Counted from the stretch's first letter, positions 7,420 through 16,750 are shown. The stretch: 64,000 nucleotides of DNA from Diaphorobacter sp. HDW4A (GCF_011305995.1 NZ_CP049910.1:372001-436000), one strand, 5' to 3'. Notes: generated from the letters alone by a model not told the origin. Translations and numbers: made by a program.

Positions 7420-10377
7420 ATGCATTTACTTAATATCAAAAAGGGAAATGAATTGTTTTTTCCCATTGTCCGGAGCATGCGATTCACTCCAGCCCCAGAG
7501 GGCTTGGGTCGCCAATATGGAGGGTGGTTCGATCAGGTCAATCAGTTGATCTCTCCGCGTATGCTGCGCGTGACCTTTGCATCGATGCTGTGCCTCGCTG
7601 TGTGGGGGCAGGCCGAAGCCCAGACCAAGACGCCGTGCAATGGCACGCTGTATGTCTCCAACGCGGCTGGCAATGACACCAAGACGTTTTTCAACAGTAT
7701 CGATGTCAGTACCAATCCACCCACTTTGAGCAATTTGGGCGCGACCGGTGGGGCCAATTACAACGCGCTGGGTTACAACCCGGTGGATCAGTATTTCTAT
7801 GGAATGAAATACGAAGAAAACACTTTGTTCCGCGTCAATCCCGATGGTTCTGTCACAGTTGTTGGTAATGTGAGTGGGTTGCCAACAGGAAACCTCAAGG
7901 CATTTACCAGTGGTACTTTTGATACTGCCGGAAATTACTATATCAAGGTGCAGGGCGATACCAAGACGATTTATGTCGTCAATGTGAATACGCGAACCTT
8001 CACTTCTATCACCTTGAGCAAGGCCATCGAAGTGTCTGACATGGCCTTCGTCAACGGCGTGCTGTATTCGGTGGGCAACAATGGTCAGCTCTACAAGATC
8101 GAGATCAATGGGACGACCGGCACGGTCACCGACATCGGAACCGCATATGCCACCGCCACCGGTGCGCAACTGGGTGCGCAGTTTGGTGCGACCAACGGTC
8201 TGTTCGGCACGGCCAACGATGGCTCGGGCTTCTACTACATCGACGTGAACACGGGCGTGCGCACCCGCCTGTCGGCTTCACCTGTTGCGGAATCCAATGA
8301 CGGAGCCAACTGTCCCGCGCAATCGCTGGACTTCCCGGCCGATCTCGCGATCACCAAGGCCGCAGGCTCTTATGTGGCAGGCAGCCCGCTGGTCTACACC
8401 ATCGTGGTGAGCAACAATGGGCCGTTCGACGTCACCAACGCTCGCGTGACCGATGCGCTGCCCGCTGGCATCACAAGCGCCCAGTGGACCTGCACGGCAG
8501 CGGGCAATGCCTCCTGCGGGGTGGCCGCAGGAACCGGAGGCATTGATGTCGCCACAGCCTATGTGCCATTCAACGGGACGCTTACCTACAAGCTGTCCAT
8601 GGACGTTCCCGCCGATTACACGGGAAATCTGGTGAATACGGCCACCGTGGCACTTCCCGAGAACACGCCGCTGTTGGTCGATGCCGATCTGACCAACAAC
8701 ACGGCCAGCGTCACCAGCGTGCAAAGCGTCGCCAATCTGGGCATCACCAAGACGGACGGCAACGGCATCTACGTCGCGGGCACGGAGGTGACCTACACCA
8801 TCATGGCCACGAACGCGGGTCCGGATGCCGTCACGGGTGCCACGGTCAGCGACCTGCTGCCCGCAGGCATCGCGCAGGCGAGCTGGTCCTGCGTGGCCTC
8901 GACGGGCTCCACCTGCACGGCCAACGGCACCGGTGCGCTCAACGACAAGGTCAATCTGGCCTCGGGTGCGACGGCGACCTACACTCTCGTCATGACGGTG
9001 CCTGTCACCTTCTCCGGCACGTTGGCGAATACGGCTACGGTGCAGGTGCCAGCAGGTGTGATTGACCCCGACATCGCCAACAACACGGCTACGGACGCGG
9101 ACGCGCAGGCATCGGCCAATCTGAGCATCACCAAGACCGACGGCGCAGCCAGCTACAAGCCCGGCACGGACGTGAGCTACACCATCACCGTCGCCAACAG
9201 CGGCCCGGATGCGGCCACGGGCGCCACGGTCAGCGACCTGCTGCCAGCAGGCATTACAAAAGCCAGCTGGACCTGCGTGTCCAACGGTGGCGTTTGCGCG
9301 GTCAGCGGTAACGGCGCGCTCAGCGACACGGTCAACCTGCCCGCAGGCGCGACCGCGATCTACACCATGGTCATGTCGGTGCCGACCACATTCTCTGGCA
9401 CGCTGTTGAACACGGCTACGGTGCACTCGCCCGCAGGCGTGGTCGATCCAGATCCCGCGAACAACACGGCCACGGACTCCGACGCACAGGCATCGGCCGA
9501 TCTGAGCATTGCCAAGACCGACGGTGCCACCAGCTACAAGCCCGGCACCGATGTGACCTACACCATCACCGCCACGAACGCAGGACCGGATGCGGTGACG
9601 GGCGCCACGGTCAGCGATGCCTTGCCTGCTGGCATCACCAAGGCGAGCTGGACCTGCGCGCCCACGGGTGGCGCGACTTGCGCGACCAGTGGAAGCGGTG
9701 CGCTCAGCGACAAGGTCAACCTGCCCGCTGGTGCTTCCGCAACCTACTCGCTGGTCATGTCGGTGCCGTCGACGTTCTCCGGCACGCTGGTGAACACGGC
9801 CACGGTGCAATCACCCGCTGGTGTGCTCGACCCGGTCCCGGGTAACAACACGGCCACGGACTCCGACGCGCAGAACTCCGCCGATCTGAGTATCACCAAG
9901 ACCGACGGCGCTACCAGCTACAAGCCCGGAACGGACGTGACCTACACCATCACTGCCACGAACGCTGGCCCCGACGCGGTCACGGATGCCACGGTCAGTG
10001 ACCTGCTGCCCGCAGGTATCACCAAGGCCAGCTGGACCTGCGCGTCCGCAGGTGGCACTACCTGTGCGGCCAGCGGAAGCGGTGCGCTGAACGACAAGGT
10101 CAGTCTGCCTGCTGGTGCGTCTGCGACCTACACGCTGATCATGTCCGTGCCATCGACATTCACCGGCGCACTGGTGAATACGGCCAAGGTGGCGCAGCCT
10201 ACCGACACCATCGATCCGAACGCCGCCAATAACACGGCCACAGACACTGATGAGCAGCGTGCTGAAGAAGCTGTTGCCGCGACTCCGGTGCCCGTCGGCG
10301 GCGGCTGGATTCTGCTGATGCTTTCGGGCCTGGTGGGTCTGGTGGCTACGCGATTCGGAGCGCGCCGTCGCGGCTAA
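7420..10377 (+). CDS. Large exported surface protein with five DUF11 repeats and a C-terminal sorting tail
   Basis: The protein has 985 residues. A long N-terminus leads into a signal-peptide-like stretch (MLRVTFASMLCLAVWGQAEA, about 48-67). A beta-propeller-like domain follows (about 70-300, NGTLYVSNAAGNDTK ... YYIDVNTGVRTRLS). Then come five tandem DUF11 beta-sandwich repeats of about 127 residues, starting near bases 8341, 8737, 9118, 9499 and 9883, each with the pattern D/N-L-x-I-x-K. The C-terminus has PVPVGGGW, a hydrophobic helix and the basic end RFGARRRG, like IPTL-CTERM-type anchors. Repeats 2-5 are very similar in DNA. The start is uncertain because the best ribosome site serves a mini-frame at 7407. 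A role in adhesion or the cell surface is inferred from architecture. Confidence 0.75.
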   Translation: MHLLNIKKGNELFFPIVRSMRFTPAPEGLGRQYGGWFDQVNQLISPRMLRVTFASMLCLAVWGQAEAQTKTPCNGTLYVSNAAGNDTKTFFNSIDVSTNPPTLSNLGATGGANYNALGYNPVDQYFYGMKYEENTLFRVNPDGSVTVVGNVSGLPTGNLKAFTSGTFDTAGNYYIKVQGDTKTIYVVNVNTRTFTSITLSKAIEVSDMAFVNGVLYSVGNNGQLYKIEINGTTGTVTDIGTAYATATGAQLGAQFGATNGLFGTANDGSGFYYIDVNTGVRTRLSASPVAESNDGANCPAQSLDFPADLAITKAAGSYVAGSPLVYTIVVSNNGPFDVTNARVTDALPAGITSAQWTCTAAGNASCGVAAGTGGIDVATAYVPFNGTLTYKLSMDVPADYTGNLVNTATVALPENTPLLVDADLTNNTASVTSVQSVANLGITKTDGNGIYVAGTEVTYTIMATNAGPDAVTGATVSDLLPAGIAQASWSCVASTGSTCTANGTGALNDKVNLASGATATYTLVMTVPVTFSGTLANTATVQVPAGVIDPDIANNTATDADAQASANLSITKTDGAASYKPGTDVSYTITVANSGPDAATGATVSDLLPAGITKASWTCVSNGGVCAVSGNGALSDTVNLPAGATAIYTMVMSVPTTFSGTLLNTATVHSPAGVVDPDPANNTATDSDAQASADLSIAKTDGATSYKPGTDVTYTITATNAGPDAVTGATVSDALPAGITKASWTCAPTGGATCATSGSGALSDKVNLPAGASATYSLVMSVPSTFSGTLVNTATVQSPAGVLDPVPGNNTATDSDAQNSADLSITKTDGATSYKPGTDVTYTITATNAGPDAVTDATVSDLLPAGITKASWTCASAGGTTCAASGSGALNDKVSLPAGASATYTLIMSVPSTFTGALVNTAKVAQPTDTIDPNAANNTATDTDEQRAEEAVAATPVPVGGGWILLMLSGLVGLVATRFGARRRG

Positions 10378-10419
10378 ACGTCGGCTGGAACCGTGACGCC
10401 ATACGGTTCTTCTGCATGC

Positions 10420-10459
10420 AAGGTGGCACATGACAATCAGTCGTGCGCCACCTTTTTTG
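10420..10459 (+). terminator. Rho-independent terminator after the DUF11 protein gene
   Basis: Stem AAGGTGGC / GCCACCTT encloses a 19-nt loop and is followed by a run of T. It lies 43 nt after the stop codon at 10377. Confidence 0.75.
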
Positions 10460-10710
10460 TTTGAGCGATGCAGGCGCATCGACCGGCAGTGCAGATCGCT
10501 CATGGTCAATCTGCATGACCTTTTTTATCTAACCTCGGGCAATGAGCTTATGCTGATAAATTCACATTTTTTGAATTGAAACGACAATTTCATTGAAACT
10601 TCGTGCATGAGACCGACTCTAGACTTCAGTTCATTGACGTCAGGACGGCGAGAACACGGCAGCCATCCTGACAGACCCGCGATTTGACCGTGAGGGATTG
10701 AAGTTTCTTT
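10460..10710. other. Intergenic region before the cytochrome b561 gene
   Basis: No coding sequence is supported. A second small hairpin, TGCAGAT / ATCTGCA (10490-10515), stands 5 nt before a T6 run and may back up the terminator. The rest, AT-rich from about 10525, presumably carries the promoter of the next gene. No convincing -35/-10 pair could be assigned. Confidence 0.4.
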
Positions 10711-11277
10711 ATGCAGGCAGCTTTGCAAAATCAGCCGACGCGGTATTCCGCAGGCGCCAAGGCCTTTCACTGGGTACTGGCGCTGGCGTTAGTCACCCTG
10801 TTCGGCGTCGGCCTGTACATGACGGGTCTGCCGTTTTCGCCGCAGCGTCTGAAGCTCTACAACTGGCACAAATGGGCGGGTGTCACGATTCTTGCGTTGT
10901 CAGTGCTGCGCCTGCTGTGGCGCTTCACGCATCGCCCGCCACCGCTTCCCGAGAAGGTGCGCGCCACCATGCCGGGCTGGCAGCAGTTTGCCCACCATGC
11001 CGTGCACTTTCTGATGTATGCGCTGTTCTTTGCCGTGCCGCTGATCGGCTGGGCCTACAGCTCGGCATCGGGCTTTCAGATCGTGCTGTTCGGCGCGCTG
11101 CCGCTGCCCGATTTCGTGGCAGCCGATCCTGAATTCGCCAAGGCCATCAAGCCATGGCATGCCTACAGTGCTTATGCATTGGCGGCGCTGGTGGTGATGC
11201 ATGTGGCGGCGGTGGTGAAGCACCAGTTTATCGACCGCGACGGTCTGCTCGGCCGCATGCTACCGGGTCGTGCCTGA
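10711..11277 (+). CDS. Cytochrome b561 family protein
   Basis: This is a 188-residue inner-membrane dihaem b-type cytochrome with four predicted helices. Candidate haem ligands are histidines in KAFHWVLALAL (about 19), NWHKWAG (about 53), and further ones in the third and fourth helices (HHAVHFLMYALF, MHVAAVVKHQF). It likely shuttles electrons between quinone and periplasmic acceptors. It is followed 81 nt later by two YceI genes, an arrangement also seen in E. coli (yceJ-yceI). Confidence 0.88.
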   Translation: MQAALQNQPTRYSAGAKAFHWVLALALVTLFGVGLYMTGLPFSPQRLKLYNWHKWAGVTILALSVLRLLWRFTHRPPPLPEKVRATMPGWQQFAHHAVHFLMYALFFAVPLIGWAYSSASGFQIVLFGALPLPDFVAADPEFAKAIKPWHAYSAYALAALVVMHVAAVVKHQFIDRDGLLGRMLPGRA

Positions 11278-11358
11278 ATCCCGTTTTTTCAGTTTCCGAA
11301 TGAGGGGCGTTGTTCCGCCTCTTCTCAACCGAATGTTTCCTTGTGAAGGAGAAATGAA

Positions 11359-11952
11359 ATGATGTCGAAGAAGAAGTCGTTTTCTGCATTTGGCGCAGGT
11401 GTGATATTGGCAGGGTCCGCGCTGCTGATGGCAGCACCGGCCGCGCAGGCGCAGCAGGCGCTGGTTCCCGCTCAAAGCGAGATCGCGTTCGTGAGCAAGC
11501 AGATGGGCGTGCCGGTGGAAGGCAAGTTCAAGAAGTTCGATGCGCAGGTGTCATTTGATCCCGCCAAGCTCGCGACCAGCAAGGTGGCGTTCACCATCGA
11601 CACCGGCAGTGCCACGCTCGGCGTGAAGGAAACCGATGCCGAACTGCCGAAGTCCGTGTGGTTTAACGTGCCGAAATTTCCGCAGGCTACATTCCAGTCT
11701 TCGGCTATCAAGTCGGTGGGCGGGGGCAAGTATGAAGTGGCTGGCAAGCTGAGTATCAAGGGCGCAAGCCAGGATGTGGTGGTGCCGGTCACGCTCACGC
11801 AGAGCGGTGCGACGACCACGGCCGCAGGCAGCTTCGCGATCAAGCGTCTGACCTTCAAGATCGGCGAGAACGAATGGGCCGACACCTCGATGGTGGCGGA
11901 CGACGTGCAGGTGAAATTCAAACTGGCACTGACCGGCGTTCCCAAGATCTGA
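11359..11952 (+). CDS. YceI family periplasmic protein (first copy)
   Basis: The protein has 197 residues. The N-terminal signal peptide ends near AAPAAQAQQ. A YceI lipocalin-like barrel follows, which in the family binds isoprenoid or other amphiphilic ligands. Typical features are SEIAFVSKQMGVPVEGKFKKF and the SKVAFTIDTGSATLG region. Start codons at 11359 and 11362 are adjacent; AAGGAG ends a few bases upstream. The gene lies between cytochrome b561 and a second, diverged YceI gene. The pairing suggests a redox or lipid-quinone function in the envelope, which is inference. Confidence 0.88.
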   Translation: MMSKKKSFSAFGAGVILAGSALLMAAPAAQAQQALVPAQSEIAFVSKQMGVPVEGKFKKFDAQVSFDPAKLATSKVAFTIDTGSATLGVKETDAELPKSVWFNVPKFPQATFQSSAIKSVGGGKYEVAGKLSIKGASQDVVVPVTLTQSGATTTAAGSFAIKRLTFKIGENEWADTSMVADDVQVKFKLALTGVPKI

Positions 11953-12018
11953 GCTAGTTCTTCTTTTTTGTTTTTCTCCCCGTTTTGATTTTTCGAATTT
12001 TTGACTGGAGTATTTTTG

Positions 12019-12594
12019 ATGCGTAAATTCCTCTTCGCCCTCGCTGCCACTGCTGCTTTCATCGGTTCCGCCGCTCAGGCACAGACCGCCACATATGCGA
12101 TTGATCCGACGCACACCTTTGCCACCTTTGAGATCGGCCACTTCGGCGCCAGCGTGAACCGCGCTCGCTTCGACAAGAAGGAAGGCTCTGTGCAGCTGGA
12201 CAAGACCGCCAAGACCGGCAAGGTCGAGCTCACGCTGCACATCGATTCGGTGAACTCGGGCACGGCGCCGTTCAACAAGCACCTGCAGAGCGCGGACATT
12301 TTCGACGTCGAGAAATTCCCGACAGCCAAGTTCGTGGGCGACAAGTTCACGTTCGACGGAGATAAGGTGGTTTCGGTGTCCGGCGAAATGACCATCAAGG
12401 GCAAGACGCAGCCCGTGACCTTCAAGGCCAACCAATTCGCCTGCTATGAAAGCCCGATGCTCAAGCGCGAAGTCTGCGGTGGCGACTTTGAAACCACCAT
12501 CGACCGTACAGCGTTTGGCGTGGACTACGGCGTGCAGTACGGCTTCCCGAAGAATGTGCGCATCGTCGCGCAGATTGAAGCCGTGAAGCAGTAA
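12019..12594 (+). CDS. YceI family periplasmic protein (second copy)
   Basis: The protein has 191 residues, with signal peptide MRKFLFALAATAAFIGSAAQ cut near AQA. The YceI domain begins TYAIDPTHTFATFEIGHFG and continues with NSGTAPFNKHLQSADIFD, the classic family pattern. It has a cysteine pair in FACYESPMLKREVCGGDF, which the first copy lacks. ATG 12019 is preferred over the TTG at 12001 because CTGGAG sits 8 nt upstream. It ends the cyb561-yceI-yceI unit, 20 nt before a strong terminator. Confidence 0.9.
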   Translation: MRKFLFALAATAAFIGSAAQAQTATYAIDPTHTFATFEIGHFGASVNRARFDKKEGSVQLDKTAKTGKVELTLHIDSVNSGTAPFNKHLQSADIFDVEKFPTAKFVGDKFTFDGDKVVSVSGEMTIKGKTQPVTFKANQFACYESPMLKREVCGGDFETTIDRTAFGVDYGVQYGFPKNVRIVAQIEAVKQ

Positions 12595-12614
12595 GCGGAT
12601 CGCGTCCTTGGACG

Positions 12615-12650
12615 AAAAAAGGCCGACACCGCAAGGTGTCGGCCTTTTTT
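12615..12650. terminator. Bidirectional rho-independent terminator
   Basis: A perfect stem, GGCCGACACC / GGTGTCGGCC, has a GCAA loop and is flanked by A6 and T6. It can end both the yceI transcript (plus) and the FUSC gene transcript (minus), which converge here. Confidence 0.93.
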
Positions 12651-12661
12651 GCGTGCGCGCT

Positions 12662-13795
12662 TCAGGCCTTGCGCGAGTGGTGCCGCGCCAGATGCATGCG
12701 TTCATCGAGCGACGACAGCACCAGTGCGAACACAATGCCGACGAGCGCGCCGAGGGCTGTGTCGTAAATGCGCGAGACCGCCATGTCGGTGGCGCCCGAG
12801 TGGCCGGAGAGGGCTGTCATCAGCAGCGCCATCGGCGTGATCGCGATCTGGCCGAGCGCGTAGTTGTAGCCGATGATGATTTCGGTGACGAACTGGAAGA
12901 TCGCCACGACCAGCAGGATCTGCCAGAACGAGGGATGAGCCGAGAGAATCACCCACGCGATGAACGCGCCGACGATGGTGCCGAGCGTGCGCTGCCATGC
13001 GCGGTGGATGGTGCCGGGCAGGTGCACGCCCTGCAGGATGGCGATCGCACCGATGGAGGCCCAGGCGGGGTGTGACCAGTCCATTGCGTAGGCGATCAGC
13101 GATGAGATCGCGGCGCAGATGGCGACCCGGATAGCGAACTGCGGCGCATAGCCGGGCGAGAAGGGGGGCGTTGCCGAAAGGGGGGCTGACATCGCGACCG
13201 ATGGAGGTGGCGGCAGGCGCACATCGAGATCGCGCAGATGGTCGGTGAGCGCGCAGATGATGGTCGCGATAAGCGCACCGGCTCCGGTGGCGAGCACGCG
13301 CTCAGCCCATTCGGCACCTGTGGAAATGGGGCTGATGGCGGCGCTGGCAGCGAACACGAAGATCACCGCGCCGGGTGCGCCAATTTGCGTGCGGTGCGCG
13401 ACGGCGGCCAGCAGACCCGCCACCACCGAGAGCAGCAGTAGCATGCCCACCGGGGTGATGCCCAGTAGAGCGAACGACGACAGCACGGCTACGGGCGCGG
13501 TCAACATGCAACCCGCCGTGAACACCATGCTGCGGCGCTTCGATGGCGAGGCGAATCGGCCAAACAGCGCGGCCATGCCACCGAGTGCGGCAAAGCCCGC
13601 CATGTGCGGCCACGGCGAGAGATGCAGCGCGATCGCCGCGATCACGACGGCAATCGTCGCCTGCATGCCGGCGACCGTGGCGTTGCGCACGGACGGAGGT
13701 CGATTGAGCGACAGGCTCTCACGCAGCCGCGCAGGAGCCAGCATTTGCACCAGCATCCGGCCGTGCGATGCGACGCTCCGCTCAGGATTGGTCAT
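12662..13795 (-). CDS. FUSC-family inner-membrane transporter (aromatic acid exporter type)
   Basis: The protein has 377 residues and two blocks of membrane helices (about 45-180 and 230-360). They are separated by a short soluble loop rich in proline (RLPPPPSVAMS). This is the FUSC layout seen in AaeB/YccS-type efflux proteins, though without the long cytoplasmic domains, so it is a compact member. It overlaps the upstream marR gene by 14 bases, so the two are cotranscribed and coupled. The MarR partner suggests export induced by an aromatic or antibiotic ligand, which is inference. Confidence 0.8.
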   Translation of the reverse strand: MTNPERSVASHGRMLVQMLAPARLRESLSLNRPPSVRNATVAGMQATIAVVIAAIALHLSPWPHMAGFAALGGMAALFGRFASPSKRRSMVFTAGCMLTAPVAVLSSFALLGITPVGMLLLLSVVAGLLAAVAHRTQIGAPGAVIFVFAASAAISPISTGAEWAERVLATGAGALIATIICALTDHLRDLDVRLPPPPSVAMSAPLSATPPFSPGYAPQFAIRVAICAAISSLIAYAMDWSHPAWASIGAIAILQGVHLPGTIHRAWQRTLGTIVGAFIAWVILSAHPSFWQILLVVAIFQFVTEIIIGYNYALGQIAITPMALLMTALSGHSGATDMAVSRIYDTALGALVGIVFALVLSSLDERMHLARHHSRKA

Positions 13796-14240
13796 GGAGT
13801 GCGGCGATGCGCTGATCTATCACATCGAAGGCGCTGAGCAGGGTCTCGAGCGTTGCATCATCGAGGCCGACGAGCAACTCGTCCTCAAGCACCACGAGGC
13901 GCTTGCGGATGGACTGCACCGTGGTGCGGCCCTTGGGCGTGAGGTTCAGCAGCTTGATGCGGCGGTCGGTCGGATGGGGCTGGCGCTCCACCAACTCCTG
14001 GGCGACCAGCATGTCGAGCAGGCGCACGAGACTGGAGCCGTCAATGCCGATGGCGGCGGCGAGTTCGCTTTGCGATATGCCGTCACCGAGGCGAGAGAGG
14101 TGAAACAGCGGCGCCCAGACGGCGTCGCTGAGGCCGGCGGCTGCCAGTCGGGTGTCGAGCAAGTGTCTCCATCGGCGCGAAAGCCCCACAAGGCGAAAGC
14201 CGACGCGACGCCGTGGGGTGGTGAAATCCTTGTTGTTCAT
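13782..14240 (-). CDS. MarR-family transcriptional regulator
   Basis: The protein has 152 residues and a MarR winged helix. The recognition region is ISQSELAAAIGIDGSSLVRLLDMLVAQELV and the wing is RQPHPTDRRIKLLNLTPKG. It heads a two-gene unit with the FUSC exporter. A 28-bp perfect palindrome begins 14 bp upstream of the start codon (14254-14281) and is very likely its own operator. The simplest model is ligand-relieved repression of itself and the pump. Confidence 0.9.
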   Translation of the reverse strand: MNNKDFTTPRRRVGFRLVGLSRRWRHLLDTRLAAAGLSDAVWAPLFHLSRLGDGISQSELAAAIGIDGSSLVRLLDMLVAQELVERQPHPTDRRIKLLNLTPKGRTTVQSIRKRLVVLEDELLVGLDDATLETLLSAFDVIDQRIAALHDQS

Positions 14241-14253
14241 GCCGGCAATTTTA

Positions 14254-14281
14254 TGAAATGATTTGAATTCAAATCATTTCA
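14254..14281. promoter_or_regulatory. 28-bp perfect palindrome, probable MarR operator
   Basis: The sequence from 14254 to 14281 is its own reverse complement, centred between 14267 and 14268 (TTTGAATTCAAA core with ATGA and TCAT further out). It lies immediately upstream of the marR start, where a promoter would be. MarR dimers typically bind palindromes of this kind. Confidence 0.8.
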
Positions 14282-14354
14282 ATAAGAATTGCTTGATGTC
14301 TGGATAGGGGTATTCCCGTATCCTCATGTCTCCGCATTTGTCGCGGGAGCCTTG

Positions 14355-16067
14355 TCAGCCGAACACGTTCGCACGCCCTACGATGCGCCGCGCCGCATCG
14401 GCGCTGACCCGGCCGCCCATCGTTCCGAGATGCACGCCCCAGTCGTTGCCGGACTGTCCGACGCGCGTCGCAAAGAACGCATCAATCACCTCGGTGCTGC
14501 TGTGCTGCAGCAGTTCAGCGCCTTGAATGGTGCGCGCGACGGCTTCGGTCATCGGGCGTGCAAGGAATTCGTCAGCGAGCGCCGCTTCGATGAGCTGCCC
14601 CGCGTTGCCTGCCATGCGGTCGAAGCGCGCGTCCTGGCCTGCGATCCGCTTCCAGTCGGCGAGCAGCGCGTCGCGGGTTTCAGGTGTGCGCTGCATTGCG
14701 CGGCGCACGTCCATGCACATCATGTTGGCCGTGCCTTCCCAGACGCTGTTGAGCGGCGCCTCTCGGTACAGGCGCGCCATCGGGTTCTCTTCGATGAAGC
14801 CGTTGCCGCCATGGCACTGCAGCGCCTCATAGGCGATGGCGGGCGCGCGCGAGCAGTTGAAGAATTTGGCTGCGGGCGTGGCCACGCGGGCGAGCAGTTT
14901 TTCGTGCGCGTTGGTCTCCATGCCATCGGTCGCCTTGGCCACGCGCAGCGCGAGCAGGGTTGCGGCTTCCGTTTCGACGGCCATGTCGGCCAGTACGTTG
15001 AGCATCATCGGGCGATCTGCTATCGCACCACCGAAGGCCGTGCGCGTGGTGGTGTGCTGCAGCGCCAGCGTGAGCGCCTGGCGCATCAGCCCGGCCGAGC
15101 CCACCGCGAAATCGAGGCGCGTGAGATGCGCGTGCGAGAGAATCTCGCGAATGCCGTGGCCTTCCTCGCCCACGCGGATCGCGAGCGTGCCCGCGTATTC
15201 GATCTCGCTCGACGCGTTGGAGCGATTGCCCGCCTTGTCCTTCAAGCGCTGTATGAAGAAGCGGTTGAACGCGCCATCCGGCAGAGTGCGCGGCAGAAAG
15301 AAGCAGGTCACACCGCCGTTGACTTTGGCGAGCGTGAAGAAGCCATCGGACTGCGGCACCGAGCAGAACCACTTGTGGCCCGTCAGCTCGTACCAGTGCG
15401 CCGTCGCGCCATGGTAGTCGGCCGAATGCGAGAAGCGCGCGGTGGTCTGCGTCTCGCGCAGATCCGAGCCGCCTTGCTTTTCCGTCATCGCATAGCCGAT
15501 CACCACGGACGGCTTGTCGCCCACTTCGCGGCGGCTGAATTCATACTGCGTGCCCTTGGACTTTTCCGCCCAGATCGCGAGCGCCGGTTCTGCCGAAAAG
15601 CCCGCGAACGATGCATAGGCCATGCCGGTGGGGCAGGCCGTTCCGTGCTCGACTTGATTCCACAGATAGGAGAGCACTGCGCGTGCGTAGTGGCCGCCTT
15701 GTTCGCTGGTGCGCCAAGTGAGGTTGGGGACCTCATGCTTCCACGCGAGCGACATCAGCTCATGCCAGCTCGGATGAAACTCCACCCAGTCGATGCGGTG
15801 ACCAAAGCGGTCGTGCGTCTTCAACTCCGGATCATGGCGATTTGCCAGACGCGCAAGCTCCTGCACGCCTGCATCTCCTGCCAGTGCACCGAGCGAGGCG
15901 CAGCGCTCCTGCGCCCACGCGGCCTCCCGTGCAATCGCGGCGGTGAGTACAGCATCGTCAGAAAACGCATTGAACCCGCTTGCGGGCTGTGCCTGATTGC
16001 GCACCTCGTGCGTGCGGTAGCGATCAGTGGGCGCGATGAGGGATGCGCTGGAAGTGGACTGGTTCAT
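14355..16067 (-). CDS. Acyl-CoA dehydrogenase family protein, AidB-like
   Basis: The protein has 570 residues, longer than standard acyl-CoA dehydrogenases (about 380) and close to AidB (about 540). Flavoprotein features include YAMTEKQGGSDLR (FAD and substrate region), GHKWFCS and the C-terminal YEALQCHGGNGFIEE with RLYREAPLNSVWEGT. The last matches the AidB/isovaleryl-type active-site region. The ATG at 16067 has a CCAAGGAGACAAG ribosome site; a longer frame exists but would overlap tetR. It lies 40 nt after tetR and is probably cotranscribed. The substrate is unknown. DNA-alkylation response and acyl-CoA oxidation are both possible. Confidence 0.83.
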   Translation of the reverse strand: MNQSTSSASLIAPTDRYRTHEVRNQAQPASGFNAFSDDAVLTAAIAREAAWAQERCASLGALAGDAGVQELARLANRHDPELKTHDRFGHRIDWVEFHPSWHELMSLAWKHEVPNLTWRTSEQGGHYARAVLSYLWNQVEHGTACPTGMAYASFAGFSAEPALAIWAEKSKGTQYEFSRREVGDKPSVVIGYAMTEKQGGSDLRETQTTARFSHSADYHGATAHWYELTGHKWFCSVPQSDGFFTLAKVNGGVTCFFLPRTLPDGAFNRFFIQRLKDKAGNRSNASSEIEYAGTLAIRVGEEGHGIREILSHAHLTRLDFAVGSAGLMRQALTLALQHTTTRTAFGGAIADRPMMLNVLADMAVETEAATLLALRVAKATDGMETNAHEKLLARVATPAAKFFNCSRAPAIAYEALQCHGGNGFIEENPMARLYREAPLNSVWEGTANMMCMDVRRAMQRTPETRDALLADWKRIAGQDARFDRMAGNAGQLIEAALADEFLARPMTEAVARTIQGAELLQHSSTEVIDAFFATRVGQSGNDWGVHLGTMGGRVSADAARRIVGRANVFG

Positions 16068-16107
16068 GGTCTTGTCTCCTTGGTGATCGAATGGATGTTG
16101 ATGGGGT

Positions 16108-16749
16108 TCAGCGCCCCGGTGTGGCGACGCTCGCACAAGCCAGCGCCGCAATCTGATCGGAGAGGGCTGCGATCTCGATGCGCTGCTCCGCCTCGTTCAA
16201 CTGCGATGCATTTGCCAGCGGCGAGAGCGGCCCGATCAGCCCCTCCATGAACCCGCCGACGATCACGGTGCAGGCCACGTCGGCACGCACATCACCTCGC
16301 ATGCTGCGGTCGGCCTGACCCTCAAGAATCACCGCCCGGATCACTTCGCTGATGGCGGCGCGATAGGTCAACCGCTCCTCGTCAATCGCCTTGTCGCAAG
16401 GCTCGGCAATCAACGCATACGCCAGTCGCGGGTTGCGCATCGCCCGCAGTACAAAGGTGGTGACCATCGAGTGCAAGCGCTCAGCAGCCGACCCACCGGA
16501 AGCCGCGATGTCGGACAACACATCCACCTCCCGCTGCGACACCCGTGACAGGACTTCGGCGAACAACTCCGCCTTGGACGGGAAATACCGGTACACCGTT
16601 CCCGTGGCAATTCCTGCAGTAGCAGCCACATTGGCCACTTGTGCCTCCTGCCATCCTCCTTCGCTGACGAGGGCGCGGGCGGCTTGGAGAATACGGGTGC
16701 GGTTGTCTTGAAGACGTGCCTCAACGGCGGCGGTTTGACGATAGGCCAT
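16108..16749 (-). CDS. TetR-family transcriptional regulator
   Basis: The protein has 213 residues. The N-terminal helix-turn-helix is RILQAARALVSEGGWQEAQV ... GIATGTVYRYFPSKAELFAEV, with a ligand domain behind it. It is upstream of the AidB-like dehydrogenase on the same strand. Two identical-form operators, TGAAT-N4-ATTCA, lie directly in front of its start codon. Fatty-acid type TetR repressors use similar TGAAT-based palindromes, so an acyl-CoA ligand is a reasonable guess. Confidence 0.9.
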   Translation of the reverse strand: MAYRQTAAVEARLQDNRTRILQAARALVSEGGWQEAQVANVAATAGIATGTVYRYFPSKAELFAEVLSRVSQREVDVLSDIAASGGSAAERLHSMVTTFVLRAMRNPRLAYALIAEPCDKAIDEERLTYRAAISEVIRAVILEGQADRSMRGDVRADVACTVIVGGFMEGLIGPLSPLANASQLNEAEQRIEIAALSDQIAALACASVATPGR

Positions 16750-16750
16750 G

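Noticed and set aside
8278..9810. 510-codon antisense frame across the DUF11 repeats
   Set aside because: Its periodicity only mirrors the repeats of the real gene; there is no start signal or family match.
8730..10260. Regular DNA repeats that might suggest a CRISPR array
   Set aside because: The unit is about 381 bp, in frame and coding for DUF11 domains. There are no short repeats with unique spacers.
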